Shown: positions 43,227 to 51,799 of the stretch, piece after piece
Layout of the letters: every line of letters begins with the position of its first letter
How positions within the stretch are numbered: the stretch's first letter is position 1
Origin: Candidatus Aminicenantota bacterium
GTDB taxonomy: Bacteria > Acidobacteriota > Aminicenantia > Aminicenantales > Aminicenantaceae
Assembly (NCBI GenBank): GCA_011772495.1
Contig: WVZL01000010.1
Coordinates: forward strand, 36,816 to 100,815
DNA: 64,000 nt
Direction of reading: 5' to 3'
The notes under the pieces: generated by a model
Told to the model about the DNA's origin: nothing
The model's input: only the letters and a program-made list of their open reading frames with translations
Databases searched by the model: none
Program-made: the position numbers and the translations under genes

Positions 43227-45335
43227 ATGCCAAGTCGAGGAAAAAACATCGTTTCTTTTCTTTTTGTATTTTTCTTTTTCATCTCCTCTCCCTTCATTTA
43301 TTCCCAAGATAGCACGTACCTTCTTGATAAAAAGCTTCTGGCAGCTATCCAGAACGAAGTTTCAGGCGAGAGAGCCTGGGATATGGTATCCAAGATCACC
43401 CGCTTCCACCGCATCAGGGGAGGGGGAGAAGGTTCTGATTATAATCGCTGTGTCGATTTTCTGGCAGCAGAATTAAAGAATATTGGACTGCAGGAAGTTA
43501 GAGTCAAAAGATACAGAGCGGATGGCATCAAAAAGTATTTTCTATGGAGGTCCTTGGTGGGGTGGCGGGCGAGAGAAGCCGAGCTGTGGCTGGTGAAACC
43601 TTATCAAAAGCTTCTGGCTCGCTATTCTGACCAAGCTGTGAGCCTCATGCCTTATTCTCAAGGGGGAGAGGCAGAAGGCGAAGTGGTGTATGTTGGAAAA
43701 GGCAAATCAGAAGAGGACTATAAAGGCAAGGATGTCAAGGGAAAACTTATTTTTGCCACTGGGGGTGGGGGCTCACAAGTCCATCGTCAAGCCGTGATTA
43801 ACAGAGGCGCCCTAGGTGTTATCGTAGGACCTTCAGATAAGGGAAGCCGCCTCCAATTTCCTGACCTGATTGAGGTCTCTCGCCTTTCTCCCAAAGGAGA
43901 AGAAGTCGAGAAGACCGGGTTTGGATTTGCCCTTTCCAGAAGGCAAGAAAAAGAAATCCTGTCTCTATTCCAGAGCGGGAAAAAAGTCATCATGAAGGCC
44001 AAGGTCAAGGCTGAGCTTTTTGATGGAGAGATGCCGGTCCTGGAAGCCAAAATCAACGGGGCTGAATATCCTGATCAAGAAATTATCGTCATGGGGCACC
44101 TCGATCATTACAAGCCTGGAGCCAATGATAATGCTTCTGGGTCAGCAGGAATGGTGGAAATGGCCAGAAACCTCCTGGATCTAGTGAAAAGAGGAGAGAT
44201 TCCGCCTCTCAAGAGGACCATTCGTTTTCTCTGGCTTCCGGAAATCCACGGTGCTGCAGCCTATTTAGCCGAACACTCGGGCCTCAAGGAAAAAGGAATC
44301 GTAGGGCTGAACCTGGACATGATTGGCGAAAACTATTATCTCTGCGAATCCAGGTTTCACCTCATTCAATCGCCTTACTCGGTTCCAGGTTACATCAATG
44401 ACGTTCTTTTCAATTTAACAGGATGGTTGGATGATGAGGCCTTTTATTCTCCCAGGGGAACCCGGCTTCACTTCAACTTCCGCCTGGCACCTTTCTGGGG
44501 AGGCTCAGATCATATCATGTTCAATGATTCTGCCTTTTCTATTCCCACTCCGATGCTAGGACATGCTGATGTCTTCCATCACACGAACCTTGATACCCCT
44601 GATAAATGTGATCCTACCGAGATGAAAAGAATCATCAGCCTGTCTTTGGCAGCCACGGTCCTTATCGCCAACGCCGGGGAAGTAGAGGCCTTAAGAATTG
44701 CAAGGGAAGTTTACAGCAGGGCAACTCTGAGAATGACAGAGAGAACTAAAAAATCATTCGGACTTCTGCATCAATCGACAGAAGAGCCAAATATGAGAAA
44801 ATCCTTGGCTGAGCTTCACTCAAATATCCTTAACTACCCCCAAGTTCAAGCCAGAGTGGAATCAGCCAACCTCGAAGAAGTCAAGGAGCTCTGTCAGGAT
44901 AAGTCGAGTGAAAAATTTATCGACAAGTTAGTGGAAAACCTTAAAGTCCAAGCCGCTCAAGAAAAGAAAAAAATAGATTCCATGTATGAACTTCTCTGCA
45001 GCCTTAATAAAATAAAAAAAGAGGTCTTTAAACCAACAGAGATGTATGGAAAAGCTGCTTCTCTCATGCCCAAGAGACTCTTTAAAGGGCCTCTTCCTTG
45101 GAACTATGCCCAGGAAAACCTTAGTCCAGAAGATTTCAAGCAGTATCAAAAAAATAACCAAAGGGAAGGAAGATATTTTGGCTCTAAGACTTATGAAATC
45201 ATTAATTTGATGGATGGCCAACGCAATCTCCTCGCAATCAGGCATATTGTTTCTTGTGAGTACGATGAAACCGACATTGAATTTATCCTTCATTTTGTGG
45301 AAGACCTAAAGAAAATGGGTCTGGTGAAATATTAA
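43227..45335 (+). CDS. Secreted M28 family aminopeptidase-like protein with C-terminal winged helix
   Basis: The 702-residue protein has a signal peptide. A PA-type insert follows (about 140-240, VVYVGKGKSEEDYKGKDVKGKLIFATGG). The M28 core holds MGHLDHYKPGANDNASGSAGMVEMAR with His and Asp zinc ligands, FLWLPEIHGAAAYLA with a Glu ligand, NLDMIGE, and a final His in GHADVFHHTNLDTPDKC. Where most M28 enzymes have Glu-Glu, this has Pro-Glu, as I recall for DUF4910-type relatives, so the usual general base is missing at that position. The last 60 residues (IINLMDGQRNLLAIRHIV...LKKMGLVKY) resemble a winged-helix/PqqD-like domain. The radical SAM gene begins at the very next base. Confidence 0.88.
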   Translation: MPSRGKNIVSFLFVFFFFISSPFIYSQDSTYLLDKKLLAAIQNEVSGERAWDMVSKITRFHRIRGGGEGSDYNRCVDFLAAELKNIGLQEVRVKRYRADGIKKYFLWRSLVGWRAREAELWLVKPYQKLLARYSDQAVSLMPYSQGGEAEGEVVYVGKGKSEEDYKGKDVKGKLIFATGGGGSQVHRQAVINRGALGVIVGPSDKGSRLQFPDLIEVSRLSPKGEEVEKTGFGFALSRRQEKEILSLFQSGKKVIMKAKVKAELFDGEMPVLEAKINGAEYPDQEIIVMGHLDHYKPGANDNASGSAGMVEMARNLLDLVKRGEIPPLKRTIRFLWLPEIHGAAAYLAEHSGLKEKGIVGLNLDMIGENYYLCESRFHLIQSPYSVPGYINDVLFNLTGWLDDEAFYSPRGTRLHFNFRLAPFWGGSDHIMFNDSAFSIPTPMLGHADVFHHTNLDTPDKCDPTEMKRIISLSLAATVLIANAGEVEALRIAREVYSRATLRMTERTKKSFGLLHQSTEEPNMRKSLAELHSNILNYPQVQARVESANLEEVKELCQDKSSEKFIDKLVENLKVQAAQEKKKIDSMYELLCSLNKIKKEVFKPTEMYGKAASLMPKRLFKGPLPWNYAQENLSPEDFKQYQKNNQREGRYFGSKTYEIINLMDGQRNLLAIRHIVSCEYDETDIEFILHFVEDLKKMGLVKY

Positions 45336-46274
45336 ATGTCTAGAAACTCAAGGACCTATGACTTTCCTCCTTACAGGCCTCCCAACGAGGCCTTCAGCGC
45401 TCTCATCCGAGTCACTCGGGGATGTCCCTGGAACAAATGTGAGTTCTGTTCCATGTACAAGCAAATAAAATTCGAGATAAAGCCCTATGAAAAAGTGAAA
45501 TCTGACGTGAAGATGGCCAGGCAGCTCTACCGAAGAGCCAAATCTATTTTTCTTGGTGACAGCGATAATCTGTTGCATAAGGAAATGCCAAAAATAGTTG
45601 CCTTTATCAGGAAAACATTCCTCGAAGCCAACCGGATAACAACCTATGCCAGGGCCAAGACTATTCTCCGCCAAAAAATGGAGTTCTTGAGTGATGCCCA
45701 CAAGGCAGGTCTTGACCGCCTCCACCTGGGGTTAGAATCGGGTGACGCTGAGGTTCTTAAGCAGCTTCGAAAGGGAGTCAATCCTGAGGAGATGATCGAA
45801 GCAGGGTTGAGAGCCAAGAAGACCGGTTTCGAGGTTTCTTTGTATATCATAAGCGGAGCAGGCGGAAATGAACGTTGGCAGGCACATGCCCTGGCCAGCG
45901 CTCGCGTTATCAACCAGATAAAACCGGATATCATCAGGTTAAGAACACTGACTCTCCAACATGGGACTCCTTTGAAAGAGAAACTCGTTAAAGGCGAGTT
46001 TAATATCATATCTCCTCTGGAGCGGTTAAAAGAAGTGAAGCTTCTCCTCGAGAATCTTGATCTTAAGGATTGCTATCTGGCCAGTGATCATCTGACAAAT
46101 TATCTCTGGGCAGATAACAATGTCTTTTATAGAGGAGTAGCAGGCAGCCTTCCTCATGATAAAGAAGAAATGCTCAAAATCCTTCAACAGGCTATCGAGT
46201 TTGTCGAATCAACAGAACTCAGGATAAAGGATTCCAATCAGTTATACGAAGAAGGATTCATCTCGTCTCTTTGA
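45336..46274 (+). CDS. Radical SAM protein with CX4CX2C cluster motif
   Basis: The 312-residue protein is an Elp3/MiaB-type radical SAM protein. The cluster motif reads GCPWNKCEFC, that is four residues between the first two cysteines instead of the usual three. Next come SIFLGDSDNLL, a helix-strand repeat, and LHLGLESGDAEVLKQLRKGVNPEEMIEAGLRAKKTGFEVSLYIISG. LIRVTRGCPWNKC-type proteins form a conserved but uncharacterised group. The ATG at 45336 immediately follows the M28 stop, so translation is probably coupled. No signal peptide is present, so it works in the cytoplasm while its partner gene product is exported. Confidence 0.88.
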   Translation: MSRNSRTYDFPPYRPPNEAFSALIRVTRGCPWNKCEFCSMYKQIKFEIKPYEKVKSDVKMARQLYRRAKSIFLGDSDNLLHKEMPKIVAFIRKTFLEANRITTYARAKTILRQKMEFLSDAHKAGLDRLHLGLESGDAEVLKQLRKGVNPEEMIEAGLRAKKTGFEVSLYIISGAGGNERWQAHALASARVINQIKPDIIRLRTLTLQHGTPLKEKLVKGEFNIISPLERLKEVKLLLENLDLKDCYLASDHLTNYLWADNNVFYRGVAGSLPHDKEEMLKILQQAIEFVESTELRIKDSNQLYEEGFISSL

Positions 46275-46550
46275 CGTTTTCTCGATTCTATAAACATTTT
46301 CTATTTCTCTCTTTTTTGCATTTGATTTCAATCATTTTCATTTTTTTAGTATATGTAACTGCTATATTTTATGAAAACTATATAAAATCTAAATTATACT
46401 TGACACAATAATATCTATGATAGTTGTTGACCAGGAAAATTGAAAAGGGTGATTGGAAAGAAGCCTCAAGTTCGACAAAACTAAGAAATTCTACCTCGAA
46501 TTCAATTCAACCATAAATTGGCTAAATAAAAATTTGAAAGGAGGGTCTTA

Positions 46551-47442
46551 ATGAAAAAAGCGTTCTTAACACTGGCCATTCTATTTATTTTCGTAGCCAC
46601 CTCTTTCGCCCAAACTGGAACGGATAAAAGGTTTTCTTTAAGCCTTACCGGCGGCTTTGCCCTGACCCAAATGGATGACACCTCGAATTACAGGATGACC
46701 TGGGATTATTATGCGCGTGAAATCACAGAAGATAACTCTTTCAACATCAAAGCTGAAAACGGAGTTTCTTTTAGTGGCTTCTTTTCATTCCTGTTTTCCC
46801 CAAATTTTGGACTTCAGTTAGGGTTTGGATATCTTCAACCTAGTGTCAACACTGAAACGGATTTTCGTCTCACCTATGACGATACGACAGAGAGTGTAAC
46901 TTGGGGGGGGTGATGGCAAATTAAGTATTATTCCCTTGAGCCTAAACTTGCTCGGCAGGTATCAAAAAGAAAATCTAGGATTGTTCGCTTCAGGCGGCGC
47001 GACTCTTTTCATGAATACCTTTAGTGCCAATACTTTTACAGGAATTGGGCTTGCTGCTCGTACTTCCTCGTGGTACTGTTTTTGGGATGGATGGTGGATC
47101 TATTGCTACTACATCTATACGTACTACATAGATGCCCTGAAAATACCCATCAGAATCGATGAAGAATCATGGACAGCTTTTGGAGGAAACATCGGCGGAG
47201 GAATTGATTACAGATTCACCGAAAGCGTAGGACTTATCCTAGAAGCTCGCTATTTCTTTTGTCCCACCAAGACATTTGAGTGGAAATGGCAGCCTGGCGT
47301 ATATGATTCGGTAAACTATGAATATTTTACGGGTTTTAATTTTACCCAAGCGGATGCAGATTTTTTTGAAGATGAAACTAGCGAGGTTGCGGTGAATCCT
47401 TCTTTCTTCCAGTTCTCGATAGGGATCATAATCTTCTTTTAA
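46551..47442 (+). pseudogene. Outer-membrane beta-barrel gene interrupted by a +1 shift in a G8 tract
   Basis: The frame opening at 46551 (strong AAAGGAGGG upstream) encodes a signal peptide and barrel strands. It stops at TGA 46911-46913 directly after eight Gs (46903-46910). Removing one G gives VTWGGDGKLSIIPLSLNLLGRYQK and continues without a stop to 47442, for about 296 residues ending in SIGIIIFF, a proper barrel C-terminus. The two halves are therefore one gene out of frame. It could be a sequencing or assembly error, a real mutation, or a phase-variable surface protein. The 276 bases upstream are AT-rich with a TTGACA at 46400 but no spaced -10. Confidence 0.8.
46903..46910 (+). repeat. 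G8 homopolymer inside an outer-membrane protein gene
   Basis: Eight consecutive Gs sit exactly where the barrel frame breaks. Seven would restore the full-length protein. Such tracts in surface genes are classic slipped-strand sites, but are also common sequencing-error positions. Confidence 0.9.
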
Positions 47443-47706
47443 AACATAAATTTCATCTGGATTGAGGTTTGGCTAGAGCAGAATTTTACGGAGACGCAAG
47501 GAGCACACTAAAAATAACGTTCTAAAAACTTATTAAATCTAGGGGAAAAAGCCTCATTCCTGCATTCCGAATCCCTAAAGGCATCCGCTGATCTATAAAA
47601 CTACAGCTTCAATTTTATTCTATCAATACCTTCGGACTCCTTTATTTAAAATATGAGATAAATCTCTATGTTAAAAAATCACCCTGCCATTCACCTTCAA
47701 AGGCGA
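47443..47706. other. Intergenic stretch before the SH3-barrel genes
   Basis: The 363-base gap between the split barrel gene and the next gene contains no supported frame. Its last 100 bases hold a clear promoter (listed separately) and the untranslated leader. I saw nothing specific in the first 260 bases. Confidence 0.5.
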
Positions 47707-47735
47707 TTGACTAAAGAGAATAATCTATTTATCAT
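47707..47735 (+). promoter_or_regulatory. Sigma-70-type promoter of the SH3-barrel gene pair
   Basis: TTGACT (47707-47712), 17 bases and TATCAT (47730-47735) predict a start near 47742. The roughly 64-base leader includes GCGGAGGAAA and ends with AAGGAG before the ATG at 47806. Confidence 0.6.
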
Positions 47736-47805
47736 TCTGGCAACCGTCGCCTTGCGGAGGAAATTTAAGAACATTGACTAAATAGGATAGAAACAAGGAG
47801 TAAGA

Positions 47806-49068
47806 ATGAGAGATTCGAAAAGACGACTTGCATTGGTTATCTGCTTATTGGTTATTTTGCTTTCGCCTGGAATCACTCAAGCGGAAAATCTGAAATTAAG
47901 AATAACTGTTAATCAAGCTAAAATTCATATGAGACCTGATGCCAGGAGTTTAGTATTGAGCATATTCCGCCTGGGTTCAGTTTTAGAATCAGATAAAAAA
48001 ATAGGAAATTGGTTTAGGGTGATTCTTCCTTCTGATAAGAATGGGGCCCAGATTACAGGATTTGTTCATGTCAATTTAGTGGAAGTCATAATTGAAGGGC
48101 CTGAAAAACAACCTGCTGAAGAGGTGTCTTTGGAAGAAGAAAAACCAGTAGATAAAAAGCCTGTTGAAGAAAAACCAAGTGTCCCACCGACTGAAACTAT
48201 CGAACCAACGAAACCTATCCAACCGGCTAAAGCTCCCCCTCCCTCTGTTCTTCAGCCATCTGCAAAGTCACGTATTGGATTTAGTCTGAAAATGCACGGA
48301 GGAAAGAGTTATCTGTTCGCCAACGACATTAACGATCATCTGCAGGCTACGACGGATTATTGGAATGATAGAGGTGTCGACGTCGATGGTGAATTCGACC
48401 CTTTGCAAAATGGAATCGAATTTGGCGGGGAGTTTATCGTTAACCTTGCTCCTCATATCGGAATAGGTCTAGGAGGTGGCTATATCCAAGCCAGCAGCGA
48501 AAGCACCGTCAATAACGTTTGGTTCGGCTATTCGTACCAAGACACAGCCAGGCCTAAAGTCACAGCTATTCCCCTGACTTTAAGCGCCTATTTTGATTTG
48601 CCTTTAGCAAAAAGACTAAGTTTCACTGTGCAGGTAGGATTGGGGTATTACCTGGGAACATTCAGCTGGGATTACAGTTACGAGTCGGAATTTGATGACT
48701 TCAAGGAAAACTGGGAGGGGAAATCTAACGCTCTTGGTTTCCATGGGAGTCTGGGTTTTGAATTTAATTTTTCGTCAAGGATCGCGCTTTTTGTCGAGAG
48801 TTTTGGAAGATACGCTAAGTTAAAAGCTCTGAAAGGCAACTATACCTTTGAGGAGACTTTTTTTGGCTATCAGGGTCAGGAGAGTATAGATGAGGCCACG
48901 CTCTGGTATTACGAATGGCGATCTTCCTTAACAGGCAATTATTACCCTACCCTAGAATTCAACGACGAAAAACCTGAAGAGACATCGTTCGTTAAGAATA
49001 TCCGAGAGGGAGAGGTCGATCTTACAGGCTTTTCAGTCAGAGTGGGAATCAGGATCAGGTTCAATTAA
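47806..49068 (+). CDS. Outer-membrane protein with SH3-like domain, charged linker and barrel (paralogue 1)
   Basis: The 420-residue protein has a signal peptide ending near TQAE. A bacterial SH3-like domain (about 28-95; NQAKIHMRPDARSLVLSIFRLGSVL...GFVHVNLVEV) follows. A low-complexity Glu/Lys/Pro linker (about 97-145; KPVDKKPVEEKPS) leads to a beta-barrel of about 250 residues ending SVRVGIRIRFN with a terminal aromatic pattern. SH3 domains of this type bind cell-wall peptides, so the protein may tie the outer membrane to peptidoglycan. The next gene, 20 bases later, is a paralogue with the same plan. No named family recognised. Confidence 0.82.
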   Translation: MRDSKRRLALVICLLVILLSPGITQAENLKLRITVNQAKIHMRPDARSLVLSIFRLGSVLESDKKIGNWFRVILPSDKNGAQITGFVHVNLVEVIIEGPEKQPAEEVSLEEEKPVDKKPVEEKPSVPPTETIEPTKPIQPAKAPPPSVLQPSAKSRIGFSLKMHGGKSYLFANDINDHLQATTDYWNDRGVDVDGEFDPLQNGIEFGGEFIVNLAPHIGIGLGGGYIQASSESTVNNVWFGYSYQDTARPKVTAIPLTLSAYFDLPLAKRLSFTVQVGLGYYLGTFSWDYSYESEFDDFKENWEGKSNALGFHGSLGFEFNFSSRIALFVESFGRYAKLKALKGNYTFEETFFGYQGQESIDEATLWYYEWRSSLTGNYYPTLEFNDEKPEETSFVKNIREGEVDLTGFSVRVGIRIRFN

Positions 49069-49088
49069 AACATTTTCATTAAGGAAAA

Positions 49089-50402
49089 ATGAGAAGCAAA
49101 AAGACATTTCTTATTTCGGTCATTTGTTTATCTCTGGCCTTACTTTGGCCAGGTTCAGGTCAAGCCCAAGATCTGAAATTAAGAGTCATCCTGGAGAAAG
49201 CTGAAATTCATTTAAGGCCTGATACAAATAGCTCAGTCTTAGGTGAATCGCTCTTGGGAACTATTTTGGAATCAGACATGCAAACAGGAGAGTGGTTTCG
49301 AGTGGTTCTTCCTGCAGATGAGAAAGGATTCAGGCTTACTGGATTTATTCAATCTATTGCAGTTGAAGTCATCACCAAAAGGCCTGCAGAGAAGCCTGTG
49401 GAAGAAATACCCATTAAAGAAGAAGAACCTATGGAAGAAAAACCTGTCCCCAAGGAGCCAGTGAAAGAGGAAGCTGCCCCAAGTGAAGAAGCGGTTGAAG
49501 AAAAGCCAAGTCCTCCACCCGCAAAAAAAATCGAACCTACAGCACCTACTCAACTACCCGAGCCTTCTCCAGTTCAGCCTCCTCCTATGCTTCAACCTGC
49601 TCGCCCTGGAATTGATTTCAGTTTGAAATTCCACAGTGGAATGAATTACATGGGCCTTGGCGACATAAATGACGCCCTGCAAGGAATCACGGATTACTAT
49701 AAAGACCTTCCTAACGTTGATATTGAGGAGGACTTGATCCCAGTTCATTGGGGTATAGATCTTGGAGGAGAACTGATCATCAATTTCACACCTCGAGTTG
49801 GAATAGGACTTGGAGGAGGTTATATCCAAGTCAACAAGGAAACTGTCATCGACCTTATCTGGGAAGGAACGCCTTATAAAGACACTGCCCACCCCAAGGC
49901 CACCTTAATTCCCTTGACCTTGGGTGTTTATTTGAGTTTTCCTCTGGGCAATACTATGAATTTTACCCTCAATGCTGGAGCAGGCTATTACTTTGGAACA
50001 ATTCAATGGAACTACGGTTGGGATTCGGAGCACCATGATTATGAAGAGAATTGGAAGGCCAAATCTCATACTATGGGATTCCAGGGAGGTTTGGGTTTAG
50101 AGTTCAATATTTCTCGAAGCCTGGCTCTGCTGGTTGAAGGCTTTGGAAGATACGCTAAGCTTAAGAGCCTCCAGGGTGATTACATTTGGAAAAGAGATTT
50201 CTTCGGTCATGAAGAAGGGATTATTGAAGAGGCAACTCTCTGGTATTATGATTGGCGCTCATCCGACACTGGAAAAGAGTATCCACGTATTGATTTTGAT
50301 GATGATGTTCCCGCTGAAACATCTTTTCAAAGAAACGTTCGAGAAGGAGAGGTTGACCTCGCTGGTTTTTCAGTCCGGTTGGGAATTAAAATTAGATTCT
50401 GA
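49089..50402 (+). CDS. Outer-membrane protein with SH3-like domain, charged linker and barrel (paralogue 2)
   Basis: The 437-residue product repeats the plan of the gene before it: signal peptide (ending SGQAQ), SH3-like domain (LEKAEIHLRPDTNSSVLGESLLGTIL...GFIQSIAVEV) and a longer linker rich in Glu, Lys and Pro. The barrel shares long stretches such as GIGLGGGYIQV and REGEVDLAGFSVRLGIKIRF. The two are a tandem duplication. The linker is about 20 residues longer than in paralogue 1 and has a KPVEE-type repeat. It ends 27 bases from the convergent MFS stop. Confidence 0.82.
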   Translation: MRSKKTFLISVICLSLALLWPGSGQAQDLKLRVILEKAEIHLRPDTNSSVLGESLLGTILESDMQTGEWFRVVLPADEKGFRLTGFIQSIAVEVITKRPAEKPVEEIPIKEEEPMEEKPVPKEPVKEEAAPSEEAVEEKPSPPPAKKIEPTAPTQLPEPSPVQPPPMLQPARPGIDFSLKFHSGMNYMGLGDINDALQGITDYYKDLPNVDIEEDLIPVHWGIDLGGELIINFTPRVGIGLGGGYIQVNKETVIDLIWEGTPYKDTAHPKATLIPLTLGVYLSFPLGNTMNFTLNAGAGYYFGTIQWNYGWDSEHHDYEENWKAKSHTMGFQGGLGLEFNISRSLALLVEGFGRYAKLKSLQGDYIWKRDFFGHEEGIIEEATLWYYDWRSSDTGKEYPRIDFDDDVPAETSFQRNVREGEVDLAGFSVRLGIKIRF

Positions 50403-50429
50403 TCGAGCCTATAAAATATCCAATACCTT

Positions 50430-51599
50430 TCAATCCTTTTTGTTCGGCTGGAGTCTTGGTTTCTTAGCCAGGAAGAATCCAGAGACAAGAATTCCCAAAA
50501 TCCCTAGCAAAAAGAAGGGAGAGCTTATGCCAAACCTATCCGAAAGAAATCCATTGGCGAGACTCACCACCGCACCAGTCAGAACCTGTGTGTTGGCAGT
50601 GATGCTGAAGGCTTGAGATTGATTCTCGGCGGGTACGACATTTCCAACAAAAGAATTGAAAGCAGGATAGATAAGAAAAAGGAATGCTCCAAAACAAAGG
50701 AGACTCATCACGGCTAGAGCCGAATTACCTGCTGTTCCCAAGAAGAATAAAAACAGAGAGGAGCCAAGAAAGCCAAAAATGGCAATCTTGAACCTTCCAA
50801 AGCGCTGGCTGAGATAGCCAAATAAATAATTCGTCACAATCCCCAGACCTATCCAGAAACCCAAGTAAAGACCAGTCTTCCCCATCGGTACCTGAAACTT
50901 ATGGTTGAGAAGGGAAGGGGCGTAATAGACAGTCGTTCCCCAACAGGCTCCTCCAAAAACAAAAGCCAGGATATAGACTCTGATAGCCTTTAAGGTGCTC
51001 ATCCAAGAGGAGAAGTCAGGATTAGAAAATTGTTTGCTTCTGGTATGAGTCTTCTTGGCTGAGGCAAAACTCGCAGTACCTAATAAGAAACCTGCCAAAG
51101 CCCAGGCCAGCAGAGGAAGTTTCCAGTTGAAATTTTGAGCCAGGTAACCAACCGAGATGAAGGCGATGAGAACTCCAAGGTTTCCCGTTCCACTCTGAAC
51201 TCCCATAGCAAAGTCGACTTTCTGACCAGGATGGGTTTTTGAAATCCAGGCTACTCCAACAGGATGGTAGAAGCTGGTAAACATCCTGAAGACAAGATAA
51301 ACAAAAAGAAAAACGGTGAAGGCAGAAGTGAAAGTGATCAGAAAAAGAGAAACACAGATACCTATATAACTCACTAGCACCCAATGTTTATACTCAAGTT
51401 TATCAGAAAGATTGGCCGCAATACTCTGAAAGACAAAAGTCGTCATCAAGCCGAGATAGGATAAGATACCGATGTGGGAATACTTCTGGATGAGGAGCTG
51501 CTGGCTGTAGAGCAGGGGAAAGATCATGGGAACCGTGACTGCGGAGGCATCGTTGATAAAATGGAAGAGGGAGGCAGAAAAAAGAATTCTTTTTTTCAT
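50430..51599 (-). CDS. Major facilitator superfamily transporter
   Basis: The 389-residue protein has about twelve membrane helices and MFS features: LSDKLEYKHWVL between helices 2 and 3, FVYLVFRMFTSFYHPVGVAWISKTHPG, and a matching central loop YLSQRFGRFKIA in the second half. The early HFINDASAVTVPMIFPLLY is reminiscent of the Fsr (fosmidomycin resistance) group of MFS carriers, which has a FYHP motif in this place. Substrate is unknown. It is convergent with the SH3-barrel genes. Confidence 0.9.
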   Translation of the reverse strand: MKKRILFSASLFHFINDASAVTVPMIFPLLYSQQLLIQKYSHIGILSYLGLMTTFVFQSIAANLSDKLEYKHWVLVSYIGICVSLFLITFTSAFTVFLFVYLVFRMFTSFYHPVGVAWISKTHPGQKVDFAMGVQSGTGNLGVLIAFISVGYLAQNFNWKLPLLAWALAGFLLGTASFASAKKTHTRSKQFSNPDFSSWMSTLKAIRVYILAFVFGGACWGTTVYYAPSLLNHKFQVPMGKTGLYLGFWIGLGIVTNYLFGYLSQRFGRFKIAIFGFLGSSLFLFFLGTAGNSALAVMSLLCFGAFLFLIYPAFNSFVGNVVPAENQSQAFSITANTQVLTGAVVSLANGFLSDRFGISSPFFLLGILGILVSGFFLAKKPRLQPNKKD

Positions 51600-51644
51600 C
51601 GGAAAAGAACGAAGTTTAACCTAAACATGGCCTCGAAGTAAAGA

Positions 51645-51717
51645 CAGGGCTACCCTCAGATCATTGATAATTTCTGTTTGCGGATATAAAAAAGCTAAAT
51701 GGCATAGACCTGGCCCT
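51645..51717. repeat. Possible degenerate copy of repeat family B
   Basis: The right part reads AGACCTGGCCCT (51706-51717), one base different from the end seen at 38511. The proposed left end AGGGC near 51646 is very short. It lies in the gap before the asparaginase gene. Confidence 0.25.
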
Positions 51718-51799
51718 AAGGATAAAAATGAATTTTTGGTTGCTTCTTGAGAATAGTTTGGTTAATTTAAGAGAAACCGAGATGGATAAAGGAGGCAAG

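Noticed and set aside
46400..46421. TTGACA followed by TATGAT before the split barrel gene
   Set aside because: Spacing is only 10 bases, too short for a sigma-70 promoter.
47700..47753. AAGGCGA/TCGCCTT long-range hairpin resembling a leader RNA structure
   Set aside because: The upstream arm overlaps the promoter and would not be transcribed.
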